From positions 1 through 9,442 of the forward strand of contig SKJM01000161.1 in assembly GCA_007122045.1 (NCBI GenBank): a DNA stretch of 9,442 nucleotides, given 5' to 3'. A model generated the notes under the pieces. It saw nothing but the letters and a program-made list of their open reading frames with translations, did not search any database and was not told the origin of the DNA. Position numbers and translations under genes: made by a program. Origin of the DNA: Planctomycetales bacterium (GTDB lineage Bacteria; Planctomycetota; Planctomycetia; Pirellulales; Thermoguttaceae). This document shows positions 1-7,436 of this stretch, piece by piece (the stretch's first letter is position 1; each line of letters opens with the position of its first letter).

Positions 1-2
1 GC

Positions 3-911
3 GGCCTCATGAAGGGCATCCGCATTCTGTCCCACGTGAACACCCTGCTGCTGATCCTCTTGCTCGGCATCATCGTGGTGCTTGGCCCCACGCGGTTCAT
101 CTTCGGGTTTTCCGTCGAGGGCTTCGGGCATTTTCTCGGCCGCTACTTCGAGAAGGTTCTGTTCACCGGCGCGGCACACCAGGAACCGTGGGCACAGCAG
201 TGGACCCAAATGCACTTCTCCAACTGGTTCGCCTGGGCGCCCGTCATGGGCGTCTTTCTCGGGCGGATCGCCTACGGCTACACGGTCCGGGCCTACCTGT
301 TGTTCAACGTGGTCCTGCCGGCCGCGTTCACGGGCGCCTGGATGGCCGTCTTCTGCAGCGCCACCGTCTATGCGGAACTGTACGAGGGCGCCAACCTGAC
401 GGTCTTTCTCCACCAAAGCGGCCCGGAGGGCGTCCTGTACGCCTTCATGCAGCGCCTGCCCATCGCCGGCGCGCTCGTGCCCGTCCTGTTGGTCACCGCG
501 TTTCTTTCCTTCGTCACCGCGGCCGATTCCAACCTGAGCGCCATGAGCGGCATCAGTTCCACGGGCATCTCGCCCGAAAGTCCCGAGCCCAGTGTGGCGA
601 TCAAGTTGACCTGGGGTGTAACGCTCGGCCTGGTCGCCTGGGTCATGGTCACCTTCGCGCGGCTCGACGGCATCCGGATGCTCTCGAACCTGGGCGGGTT
701 GCCGTCGCTGTTTCTCTGCCTGGCCATCTGCGTTTGCGCCGTTCGGGTCGCGCTCGACCCGGGCAGGTTCGACGTCTTCCAGCGAGCCGGCGGCACACAG
801 GGCCACCTCCCGGGCCAAGGTGGGCTCCACGCCCACGCGAAAACCGACAACAAACAACCTCTCGGAGCACCGCCGTCCGACGAGCATGCTCCACCGACCT
901 CCATTGAGTGA
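3..911 (+). CDS. BCCT-family transporter, C-terminal part (5' cut by window edge)
   Basis: This is an inner-membrane secondary transporter of the betaine/choline/carnitine (BCCT) family, which imports quaternary amines or related osmolytes such as DMSP, usually with Na+ or H+. The frame is open to the left edge, so the Met at base 9 is internal; family members are about 500-600 residues and only about 300 are present. Numbering from that Met, the family's Trp-rich TM8 block is seen at 69-95 (W73, W76, then GRIAYGYTVR, matching the usual ARISxGRTIRE). A second signature, VTAADSNLSAMSG, is at 169-181. Hydrophobic segments lie near 11-31, 94-120, 149-171, 199-216 and 228-248. A hydrophilic tail of about 50 residues follows. 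Aromatic and charged positions in TM8 differ from the glycine-betaine consensus, so the substrate is not assignable. The PLP-enzyme gene starts 27 bases downstream, suggesting a shared transcript. The family call is fairly secure. Confidence 0.87.
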   Translation, partial: GLMKGIRILSHVNTLLLILLLGIIVVLGPTRFIFGFSVEGFGHFLGRYFEKVLFTGAAHQEPWAQQWTQMHFSNWFAWAPVMGVFLGRIAYGYTVRAYLLFNVVLPAAFTGAWMAVFCSATVYAELYEGANLTVFLHQSGPEGVLYAFMQRLPIAGALVPVLLVTAFLSFVTAADSNLSAMSGISSTGISPESPEPSVAIKLTWGVTLGLVAWVMVTFARLDGIRMLSNLGGLPSLFLCLAICVCAVRVALDPGRFDVFQRAGGTQGHLPGQGGLHAHAKTDNKQPLGAPPSDEHAPPTSIE

Positions 912-938
912 AACAACGAGACGAGGCAGAACCTACTC

Positions 939-2153
939 ATGAACCTATCGTCAGAAAAGCTCCGCTGCTTGGGCCTGGGAACCCGCGCGATCCACTCCGG
1001 GGAAGGAGTCGACGCGGAAACCAAGGCCATTCGGCGACCGATTGTCCTGGCGAACAGCTACAAGCTTCCGGACAACCTGAGCGAATTGCCCGAATCGTTC
1101 GACCGGGACCGGCCGCAGGCGTACAACTATCCTCGGTGGCAGCACCCCAACGCCCGCTACCTCGAAGAGCGCCTGGCGGCCATGGAGGGGGGCGAGGCCT
1201 GCGCGGTGTTCGCTTCCGGCATCGCCGCGGCCGCGGCCATGTTCTTCACGTTCCTCAATGCCGGCGACCATATCGTCTGCTCGCACATCTGCTATATCGG
1301 CATCCATGAGTTGCTCTGCGAGCACCTGGCAAAACGCTACGGCGTCGAGGTGTCGCTGGTCGACACATCCGACTTGGACGAGGTGTGGAACGCGATCCGG
1401 CCCAATACGCGCCTGATCCACGTGGAAACCCCGGCCAACCCGACCACTCGCATCAGCGATATCGGCGGCATCGCCGCGTTCGCGCGGCAAGTCGGCGCGA
1501 TCCTCTCGGTCGATAGCACCTTCTCGGGAATGGTGACCCAGAGTCCCTTGTCGTTGGGCGCCGACATGGTCATGCACAGCCTCAGCAAGTACATCAACGG
1601 GCACGGCGACGGCTTGGGTGGAGCGATCATCGGCCGGCACGACTTGATCCGAAAGATATGCGAGGCGGCCACCATCCACCTCGGTGCCACCATCAGCCCG
1701 TTCAACGCCTGGCTGATCATGCGCAGCACCGAGACGCTGACGTTGAGAATGCAGAAGCATTGCGACAGCGCGATGGAAGTGGCTCCGTTCCTCCAGTCGC
1801 ACCCGAAGGTGAAGTTCGTGCGTTACCCGGGCCTGGAGAGCCATCCGCAGCACCACGTCGCCCGGCGCCAGATGAGCGCCTTCAGCGGCATGATCAATTT
1901 CGGCCTGCATGGCGACGCGGCGTCCTATTTCCGGTTCCTGGGAAGGCTGACCATCATCACGCACGCGGTGTGCCTGGGCCATGCCGAAAGCCTGATCCAG
2001 TTCTATCCGCAGGATGGCGACCATCCCGAATTGGGCGTGCTCAACTATCCCGAAGATATCGGAGAGGGGTTCTTGCGGCTGAGCGTCGGTCTGGAAGAGC
2101 CGGAGGACCTGATTGCCGACTTGGAACAGGCCCTGGAGGCGGTTCCCGTGTAG
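939..2153 (+). CDS. PLP-dependent Cys/Met metabolism enzyme (trans-sulfuration family)
   Basis: A 404-residue cytosolic enzyme of the cystathionine gamma-synthase / methionine gamma-lyase / O-acetylhomoserine sulfhydrylase family (PLP fold type I), of normal family length. Seen in the sequence: TRAIHSG at 15-21, the typical N-terminus; a Y-x-R phosphate-binding motif at Y64/R66; SG at 93-94 in the cofactor-binding loop; ETPANPT at 163-169; the PLP ring aspartate in VDSTF (D192); the Schiff-base lysine in HSLSKYINGHGD (K217); and the carboxylate-binding arginine in LRLSVG (R380). Divergent points are QHPN where the family has GNPT, YIGI where YGxT is common, and Cys (C345) in place of Ser in the SLG substrate motif. 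The reaction (gamma-elimination, gamma-replacement or beta-elimination) cannot be chosen from sequence. The SD is weak (CGAGG at 922-926, 12 bases before the ATG), as expected for translation coupled to the transporter upstream. Confidence 0.9.
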   Translation: MNLSSEKLRCLGLGTRAIHSGEGVDAETKAIRRPIVLANSYKLPDNLSELPESFDRDRPQAYNYPRWQHPNARYLEERLAAMEGGEACAVFASGIAAAAAMFFTFLNAGDHIVCSHICYIGIHELLCEHLAKRYGVEVSLVDTSDLDEVWNAIRPNTRLIHVETPANPTTRISDIGGIAAFARQVGAILSVDSTFSGMVTQSPLSLGADMVMHSLSKYINGHGDGLGGAIIGRHDLIRKICEAATIHLGATISPFNAWLIMRSTETLTLRMQKHCDSAMEVAPFLQSHPKVKFVRYPGLESHPQHHVARRQMSAFSGMINFGLHGDAASYFRFLGRLTIITHAVCLGHAESLIQFYPQDGDHPELGVLNYPEDIGEGFLRLSVGLEEPEDLIADLEQALEAVPV

Positions 2154-2166
2154 CATGGCGCGGCGC

Positions 2167-2180
2167 AGGGTGGTGACCCT
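2167..2180 (+). other. Small hairpin just after the PLP-enzyme gene
   Basis: AGGGT (2167-2171) and ACCCT (2176-2180) form a perfect 5-bp stem with the loop GGTG, beginning 14 bases after the stop codon. There is no T-run after it. It may help protect the 3' end of the transcript or may be chance in GC-rich DNA. Confidence 0.3.
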
Positions 2181-2214
2181 AACCGCGGCAGGGGAAGAAG
2201 TCGAGCGAAACTCC

Positions 2215-2248
2215 CCGCAGGTCGTGCTGCCCGAGGGCAGCCTTGCGG
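2215..2248 (+). terminator. Bulged GC-rich hairpin, possible terminator or transcript-end structure
   Basis: The outer arms 2215-2221 and 2242-2248 pair over 7 bp, including one G-T wobble. A 4-base bulge (TCGT, 2222-2225) follows on the 5' side. The inner stem GCTGCC (2226-2231) / GGCAGC (2236-2241) closes a CGAG loop. It lies between the PLP-enzyme stop and the promoter-like box of the next gene, the right place for a terminator. No U-tract follows, so it is not a classic intrinsic terminator. Confidence 0.35.
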
Positions 2249-2308
2249 CGAATCGGTGTCGTGGAACCAAGAGCCGTGCTCCTTCTGGGTAACCCCACGG
2301 AACCGATG

Positions 2309-2314
2309 TATAAT
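2309..2314 (+). promoter_or_regulatory. Candidate sigma-70 -10 box for the large secreted protein gene
   Basis: A perfect TATAAT stands out in GC-rich surroundings, 31 bases before the ATG at 2346. It would start transcription near 2320 and leave a leader of about 25 bases that contains the SD. No good -35 hexamer is seen at 16-18 bases spacing (TGGGTA at 2286-2291 is poor), so an activator or an alternative sigma factor is possible. Confidence 0.42.
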
Positions 2315-2333
2315 GTCTGTTCGCCCGCATTCC

Positions 2334-2338
2334 AGGAG
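2334..2338 (+). promoter_or_regulatory. Ribosome binding site that decides the start at 2346
   Basis: AGGAG lies 7 bases before the ATG at 2346. This favours that start over an in-frame ATG at 2256, which lies upstream of the TATAAT box and would put about 30 polar residues in front of an otherwise textbook signal peptide. Confidence 0.7.
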
Positions 2339-2345
2339 ACCGCCA

Positions 2346-5300
2346 ATGAAGCCAACCCTTGTCATTCTCGCCCTCGCATTGGCCGCTCCCGCCACCGCCG
2401 AAACCATCCGGTTGCCGTTGCTTTTCAAGAATGCTGCGGGATGCCGCATGACCTCGCGGCGGGCGGAACGACTCGACCGTGTACCCACGGCCAACGCCGC
2501 CGGCGCCGTCGTAGTCGACGGGCGGAATCCCACCCGCTTCAGCCGCGACCCGCGCCGGGTGGAACGAACCGGCGACGGGTTGCTCAACAGCGAGTTCCTG
2601 AGCTACGACTTCCACGTGCAGGAGCCGGGCGCCTATGCCGTATTCGTCCGGGTCGCCCTTGCCCCGGGCAGGAGCCGATTCGTCGAAGTGCTCGACGGGC
2701 GGCGCTATACGGGCCCGTTCGATGACGAGAACCCCGGCCCCGGCACGCGAAGGCAATGGGTCGAACGCCCGAAGGTCGGGCTTTCCGCCGGGCTGCACCG
2801 GTTGAGCCTCGCCTCGGCCGGCTACCAGATGCCCGGCATCGAGGCGATTGTCCTGGCGCCCGAGCCGGCCGTCCCGCCGGACGGCGATCCGCCCCCGGCC
2901 GCGTTTCACGAACTCGCTTCCCGCGAGGTGCGCACGCTGCCGCTCGACGTGCCCGGGCTCCGGTCGGTCCAAGCCCTCGACGGCGTCCCCGCCGGCGCGA
3001 GCGTGCGGTGGAGCACGCCCGATTCCCAAGAGCCGCAACCGCTGCCGGACGGCGGCCTTTCGGCAGCCGGGCCCGTCCGGTTTCACCTGACGCTCGACGG
3101 CGCGCATCCGGCCGCCGGACCGCTCCTCGCTGAGGTGGAAGTGGAGCCGGGAGCCGTCCTGCGCCTCGAACAGGACGGCAAGGAACTGTGGCTCGATGCC
3201 CGCACCGGCCACTTCCTCATGTTGTACGATCGCCCGAACGACCGGCTCCTTGCAGGCGGCACCGAACCGCAGCCGCTGGTGGCCGTGCAGTTCAAGCAGG
3301 CGGGCGAGGCCCTGTGGACCGAAGTGGGGCCGGACCACGTGGCCGTGCTCCAACCGAAGGCGCAGTACGCGCTGGGGCCGTGGCACCTCGAAGCCGTGAG
3401 CGAAACCGAGCATCGCGTCGAGCCCGAGTTCGTGCGGGTGCGCGACGGCTCGGCGGAAATATGCCACGTGTTCACGGCCGAAGGGCTCGGCCGCGCCCGG
3501 GTGACGCAACGCATCGCGCCCTCGCGGGAGTACGACGGCCCGCCGGCCATGTGGGACCTCGACGTTACGGTCGAGGTCCTCGAAGGCCCGGCCGACGTGG
3601 TGGGCGTGGTGTACCCCCGCGTGCCGGCCGTGCGGATGGGCGAATGCGGACTCGACGACGTGCAGCTTCGGATGATGTCGTTCGGCCATCGCGCGGTCCA
3701 GCCGGGCCGGGCCACACTGCACGACGCCTCCTACTGCGGGCGCGTCGTGATGAACTGGACACAAGTGTTCGACGCCGAAGCCGGCCTCTACCTGGGCATC
3801 CACGACCCGCGCGGCACCACCACGGTTCACGGCTCCCAGCCCGAGGGCCCCGAGGGCGAAACGGTCGCCCTGTTCGCCCGGCGGCTCGATGCCGTCCGCC
3901 CCGGCGAAAAGGTCACGTGGCCGGCGCGGCTGGCCATCGGCGACGGCGGCTGGCATCAGGGGGCCCGGCTCTACGGCGACTGGTTCACCTCGACCCACGG
4001 CCCGGCCGAGTATCCCGACTGGCTGCGCACCAGCCCCGGGTGGCTCGACCTGAACGTCCAGAACTACGGCGCCGACTTCCGCTTCGACCAGCTTCCCGAC
4101 TGGCTCACGCGGGCGAAGGCGATCGGGTTCGATTGGGTTCAGGTTTGGGGCCAGTTCTCCTACGAGTACGGAACGTGCTGCTCGGCCTGGTATGGCCCGT
4201 CGCCGCTGTACGGCGGGGCGGAGGGATGGCGGCGGGCAATCGCCGGGGTGAAACGCCGCGAGGGACGCATCGGCGGATACTTCATCTACGACCGGTTCGA
4301 CAGGCTGCCCGTCTGGCTCGGCATCTTTCTGGGCCGATTCACCAAGGGCGACTATCCCGACGACATCCCTTGGGATACCGCCGCGTTCCAGCACGAGGTG
4401 GCCGCCGTAACCGATCCGTCGGGCAAGGTCCCGCCGCTGGAGCCCACCCGCGAAGAAATGACGCAGTACGAAGCGGCGGTGGCTGAAAACCGCGCACTCG
4501 CCGAGCAGGGAGAGCGCGCTCCCGCGGTGCAATGGTGGCAAACCGCGTATCTGCCCGACCCCAGGTGGCGGGCCTACTTGACTCATTGGATAGCTGATCT
4601 GTACACCGGCCGCTGGGGCGCGAACACCGCGTACATCGACGTGCTGGGCACCGGCAACGCCACGATCGACTACGACCCCCGACGCGGCAACAATGGCGAC
4701 GGCTCCTGGGGCATCGCACGCAAGTGGCTGGCCAGGGAGGTCCTCGACCGCGCGCGGGAACACGACCCGCAGTTCGGCCTCACCATGGAGGGCCTGGGCG
4801 ACCTGCCCGGCCTGTACGCCGCGGCCCTGTGCAGCGGCGTGTACCAGGGCAACCGGAACGTGGTGCGCTACGCCTTCCCGGATCGCGTGCTTCTGCACGG
4901 CATGGCCAACGCAGGTGGCCACGGCACGGGCGGGCCCTGGGAGCGATACCTGGCCACGTTTCGCGAAAGCATGCGATGGGATATCGTCGGGCAGCCGAAC
5001 GCGCTGCCGGTGGCGCTGTTGAACCTCACGCGCCCGTTCCTGCCCGAGTTGTACCAGGCCCGCTTCCTCGATACCGAGGGCCTGGAAGCGTCCGATCCGC
5101 GCATCGAGGCGCGCCGTTTCGACGCCACGGAAACGGCGCTGCGGTGCCATGTCATTACGCTGACGAACGCGGATCGCGTTTCCGGCGAGTTGCGGCTGGT
5201 CGCTCCGGAATTGCACGCCGCCGGCGCCGTATTTGGCCTTACACTGGACGGCCGGCTGTTGGAAGTTCAAGCCACGCAAGGGGACGGTCCCGATTTTCGC

Positions 5301-6197
5301 GGCGCCGAGCCCGTCGAACCTGACATGCCCGGATCCGCCGCGACAATGGGACTGTCCGCTTCCCCCGCCGCACGATCCTTGACGGTGCCCATCGACGGCA
5401 GCATCCTGGCCGCCGTCCTGCTCATCCCTCCGGCCGATGACGTCCGCGCGCCCGCGTGGCCGGTGCTCTGGGCCGATTGGTCGCAAGCGGAGGGGCCGCT
5501 GAGGCTCTTTGTGTTCAACTTGGCCGACCGGCCGCGCGACGTGACGGTCGATCTGCGCTGCGAGGGCTATACGGAGCCCTACGGCGAGCGGCTGCCGGCC
5601 GCAGCCCGCGGGCACCGCCGGGAGCAGGTTGCCGTCGGGGCGCGCCGGGCGGCAACCGTTGCCATCGGCTCGCCCGAAGACGCCGTCGACCTGTGGCGGA
5701 AGTGGACCACGCAGTGGTCGGTGGCCGTCGTCGGGCAGGAACACCGGGGCAAACGGTTGCTCGAACTGTGGCGAGAACCGTTGCTCACTCCGCTGCTGCT
5801 CGATCCGTCGTTCGAGTTCCTGGAGGTGGGCCAACAGGAAGCCCCGTACGGCCGGGCCCTGGAGTTGGGGCCGACCACCGAGGGCTATCAGCACCGGCGG
5901 CTCGACCTTTGGCTACTGCCCGGCCGCGAGTACCGCATCGCCTTCCAGTCGAAGCGAACCGGCTTTCAGGCCGACGTTCGCGGCTCGCTGCTGCGGCTGC
6001 ACCGGCGCGACGGCACCTACGAAGACCACCGCTGGGCACTCGACCCCAAGAGGCCGAACGAGTGGCAGAAGCTCGGCGGCGAGTTCACCACGCCGGCCGA
6101 ATTGACGCGGGCGTCGCTGTATTTGTACAATGTCCGATCGCCTGACACCGCATGGTTCGGCGACATCCGCCTCGACCACGCGGAACAAGCGGAGTAA
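2346..6197 (+). CDS. Large secreted multidomain protein, putative glycoside hydrolase (possibly DUF6259-like)
   Basis: A 1283-residue exported protein. Residues 1-18 form a Sec signal peptide (MK, hydrophobic core, ATA then Glu; likely cleavage after A18). Residues about 50-172 look like a CBM6/35-type beta-sandwich (SYDFHVQEPGAYAVFVRV, then GLHRLSLASAG and an 'IEAIVL' end). Residues about 265-535 are beta-rich, as in the N-terminal sandwiches of many glycosidases. Residues about 555-910 resemble a TIM barrel: WLDLNVQNYG (566-575), FDWVQVWGQFSYEYG (595-609), GGYFIYDRF (643-651), NTAYIDVLG (760-768), FGLTMEGLGDLPG (810-822). D765 and E815 stand at strand ends, where retaining glycosidases carry nucleophile and acid/base. 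Residues about 935-1110 are another sandwich and 1150-1280 a CBM4/9-like jelly roll ending WFGDIRL. The gene ends TAA TAG. The glycosidase role is inference from architecture; the DUF6259 link is from memory. It may instead be a non-catalytic binding protein. Confidence 0.72.
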   Translation: MKPTLVILALALAAPATAETIRLPLLFKNAAGCRMTSRRAERLDRVPTANAAGAVVVDGRNPTRFSRDPRRVERTGDGLLNSEFLSYDFHVQEPGAYAVFVRVALAPGRSRFVEVLDGRRYTGPFDDENPGPGTRRQWVERPKVGLSAGLHRLSLASAGYQMPGIEAIVLAPEPAVPPDGDPPPAAFHELASREVRTLPLDVPGLRSVQALDGVPAGASVRWSTPDSQEPQPLPDGGLSAAGPVRFHLTLDGAHPAAGPLLAEVEVEPGAVLRLEQDGKELWLDARTGHFLMLYDRPNDRLLAGGTEPQPLVAVQFKQAGEALWTEVGPDHVAVLQPKAQYALGPWHLEAVSETEHRVEPEFVRVRDGSAEICHVFTAEGLGRARVTQRIAPSREYDGPPAMWDLDVTVEVLEGPADVVGVVYPRVPAVRMGECGLDDVQLRMMSFGHRAVQPGRATLHDASYCGRVVMNWTQVFDAEAGLYLGIHDPRGTTTVHGSQPEGPEGETVALFARRLDAVRPGEKVTWPARLAIGDGGWHQGARLYGDWFTSTHGPAEYPDWLRTSPGWLDLNVQNYGADFRFDQLPDWLTRAKAIGFDWVQVWGQFSYEYGTCCSAWYGPSPLYGGAEGWRRAIAGVKRREGRIGGYFIYDRFDRLPVWLGIFLGRFTKGDYPDDIPWDTAAFQHEVAAVTDPSGKVPPLEPTREEMTQYEAAVAENRALAEQGERAPAVQWWQTAYLPDPRWRAYLTHWIADLYTGRWGANTAYIDVLGTGNATIDYDPRRGNNGDGSWGIARKWLAREVLDRAREHDPQFGLTMEGLGDLPGLYAAALCSGVYQGNRNVVRYAFPDRVLLHGMANAGGHGTGGPWERYLATFRESMRWDIVGQPNALPVALLNLTRPFLPELYQARFLDTEGLEASDPRIEARRFDATETALRCHVITLTNADRVSGELRLVAPELHAAGAVFGLTLDGRLLEVQATQGDGPDFRGAEPVEPDMPGSAATMGLSASPAARSLTVPIDGSILAAVLLIPPADDVRAPAWPVLWADWSQAEGPLRLFVFNLADRPRDVTVDLRCEGYTEPYGERLPAAARGHRREQVAVGARRAATVAIGSPEDAVDLWRKWTTQWSVAVVGQEHRGKRLLELWREPLLTPLLLDPSFEFLEVGQQEAPYGRALELGPTTEGYQHRRLDLWLLPGREYRIAFQSKRTGFQADVRGSLLRLHRRDGTYEDHRWALDPKRPNEWQKLGGEFTTPAELTRASLYLYNVRSPDTAWFGDIRLDHAEQAE

Positions 6198-6200
6198 TAG

Positions 6201-6470
6201 GAAACCAGCGACGAGCTGCGCTCGGCGGCGCTGAAGCTCGTGGTCCGGGGCCTCGAAACGGGGTGGAGCAGGCCGTTCGCCACCGTCCGCCTCTTCACCA
6301 ACGAGCCGCGTCACATCCTGCGCGCTTCCAACCCCGCCTTCGCCGACATCATCGCCGGCGAACGGCTACGGCCGCTGCCTCCAGGGGGCTCCTGGCAGCG
6401 GGCCGTTTCATCGGCTAAGCTGGCAGGGCATCCCATTCACGTACACCCCCTTCACGGAGGAAACCAGGCC
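6201..6470 (+). pseudogene. Coding-like relic between the secreted protein and the methyltransferase genes
   Basis: This gap reads like protein but belongs to neither neighbour. In the frame of the upstream gene, just past its double stop, codons from 6201 to about 6375 end mostly in G or C and give an amphipathic, normal-looking sequence including [19 protein letters not shown] and [14 protein letters not shown]. Quality then drops. From about 6418 a different frame becomes protein-like ([16 protein letters not shown]), while the original frame turns His-rich and unlikely. This suggests the 3' part of a decayed gene with one frameshift near 6375-6418 and no surviving start: no ATG occurs in the first frame. 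I do not recognise the family. The alternative is an N-terminal extension of the methyltransferase from GTG 6240. That is less likely, because methyltransferases of this class start close to the DPPF motif and a good SD sits at 6456-6460. Confidence 0.4.
6456..6460 (+). promoter_or_regulatory. Ribosome binding site that decides the methyltransferase start
   Basis: GGAGG lies 10 bases before GTG 6471 and 16 before ATG 6477. The next gene has the same arrangement (AGGAG 10 bases before a GTG at 7437), so GTG 6471 is preferred. ATG 6477 would lose only two residues. Confidence 0.55.
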
Positions 6471-7400
6471 GTGGCGATGGATTTCGACACGCTGTTCAAC
6501 GAGGACTGCATTGCGGGCATGAAACGGCTACCGGACGGCTGCGCCGACCTGGTGTTCGCCGACCCCCCGTTCAATATCGGCTACGAGTACGACAGCTACG
6601 ACGACTCGCGCGAGGCGCGCGAATACCTCGACTGGAGCCGCCAGTGGACCGCCGAGGTGGTCCGCCTGCTGAAGCCGAACGGCACGTTCTGGCTGGCCAT
6701 CGGCGACGAGTTCGCCGCCGAGTTGAAAGTCATGCTCACGCACGACTGCCGGCTGTATTGCCGCAATTGGGTGGTATGGTATTACACGTTCGGGGTTAAC
6801 TGCACGAAGAAGTTCACCCGGTCGCACGCGCACCTGTTCTACTTCGTCAAGCACCGAAAGAAGTTCACGTTCAACGCCGACGATCCGGCCATCCGCGTGC
6901 CCTCCGCGCGGCAACTCGTGTATGGCGACCGGCGCGCCAACCCCAAGGGCCGGCTACCCGACGATACCTGGGTCCTCCGCCCGCAGGATCTGCCCGAAGG
7001 ATTCCAGCCGAACGAAGACACCTGGTACTTCTCCCGCGTTTGCGGCACGTTCAAGGAGCGAGCCGGGTGGCACGGATGCCAAATGCCCGAGCAGTTGCTC
7101 GGCCGGATCGTCCGGGCCACGAGCCGCCCCGGCGACTTGGTGCTCGATCCGTTCGCCGGCAGCGGCACCACGCTGGCGGTAGCCCGGAAGTTAGGACGCA
7201 AGTACCTGGGTTTCGAGCTTTCCAAGCAGTACTGCCGACAGGTCGAACAGCGGCTGGCGGCCGTCGCGCCGGGCGATCCCCTGGACGGCCCGGCCGACCC
7301 GGCCCGCAGCGCGCCGGCCACCGCCGAGGGCGTCCGCTTGGAGGACCGGCAGAAGCGCCCCCGCAAGCGTTACGTGCGGAAGCGGGGATCGGTCGCCTGA
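6471..7400 (+). CDS. DNA amino-methyltransferase (N6-adenine or N4-cytosine), beta class, no partner seen
   Basis: A 309-residue (GTG start) S-adenosylmethionine-dependent DNA methyltransferase acting on an exocyclic amino group. Motif order defines the beta class: catalytic motif IV DPPF at 31-34 near the N-terminus, then a central target-recognition stretch (about 100-200, rich in aromatic and basic residues such as [12 protein letters not shown] and [11 protein letters not shown]), then the SAM-binding motif [10 protein letters not shown] at 226-234, with the ribose-binding acidic residue in GFEL (E249). DPPF is found in both adenine-N6 and cytosine-N4 enzymes, so the target base is open. 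After about residue 265 comes a Pro/Ala/Asp linker and a strongly basic tail (293-306, many Lys/Arg) that probably touches DNA. No restriction endonuclease, specificity subunit or Vsr gene is visible on either side, so it looks like an orphan regulatory or protective methylase. The isomerase gene follows after 36 bases and may share its transcript. Confidence 0.9.
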   Translation: MAMDFDTLFNEDCIAGMKRLPDGCADLVFADPPFNIGYEYDSYDDSREAREYLDWSRQWTAEVVRLLKPNGTFWLAIGDEFAAELKVMLTHDCRLYCRNWVVWYYTFGVNCTKKFTRSHAHLFYFVKHRKKFTFNADDPAIRVPSARQLVYGDRRANPKGRLPDDTWVLRPQDLPEGFQPNEDTWYFSRVCGTFKERAGWHGCQMPEQLLGRIVRATSRPGDLVLDPFAGSGTTLAVARKLGRKYLGFELSKQYCRQVEQRLAAVAPGDPLDGPADPARSAPATAEGVRLEDRQKRPRKRYVRKRGSVA

Positions 7401-7421
7401 CGTGCCATCCCAACCCCAGAT

Positions 7422-7426
7422 AGGAG
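7422..7426 (+). promoter_or_regulatory. Ribosome binding site for the GTG start at 7437
   Basis: AGGAG lies 10 bases before GTG 7437. No in-frame ATG is available at the N-terminus, and the translation from this GTG begins MKFAICNETF, the expected first strand of the TIM barrel, so the GTG start is well supported. Confidence 0.65.
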
Positions 7427-7436
7427 ACTCCGAACC

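Noticed and set aside
2256..2345. A 30-residue upstream extension of the secreted protein from ATG 2256
   Set aside because: It would start upstream of the TATAAT box, lacks an SD and would bury the signal peptide that begins at 2346.
951..5894. A minus-strand open frame of about 1650 codons opposite two genes
   Set aside because: It is codon-aligned with the two + strand genes, so it stays open simply because they lack TTA, CTA and TCA codons, as expected at this GC content. Its translation is His/Arg/Gly/Ala-rich with no recognisable domain, while the + strand frames have clear families, a signal peptide and ribosome binding sites.
6240..6470. A 77-residue N-terminal extension of the methyltransferase from GTG 6240
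   Set aside because: Beta-class enzymes place DPPF near the N-terminus, the extension becomes unlike protein after about 6375, and a good SD lies at 6456-6460.
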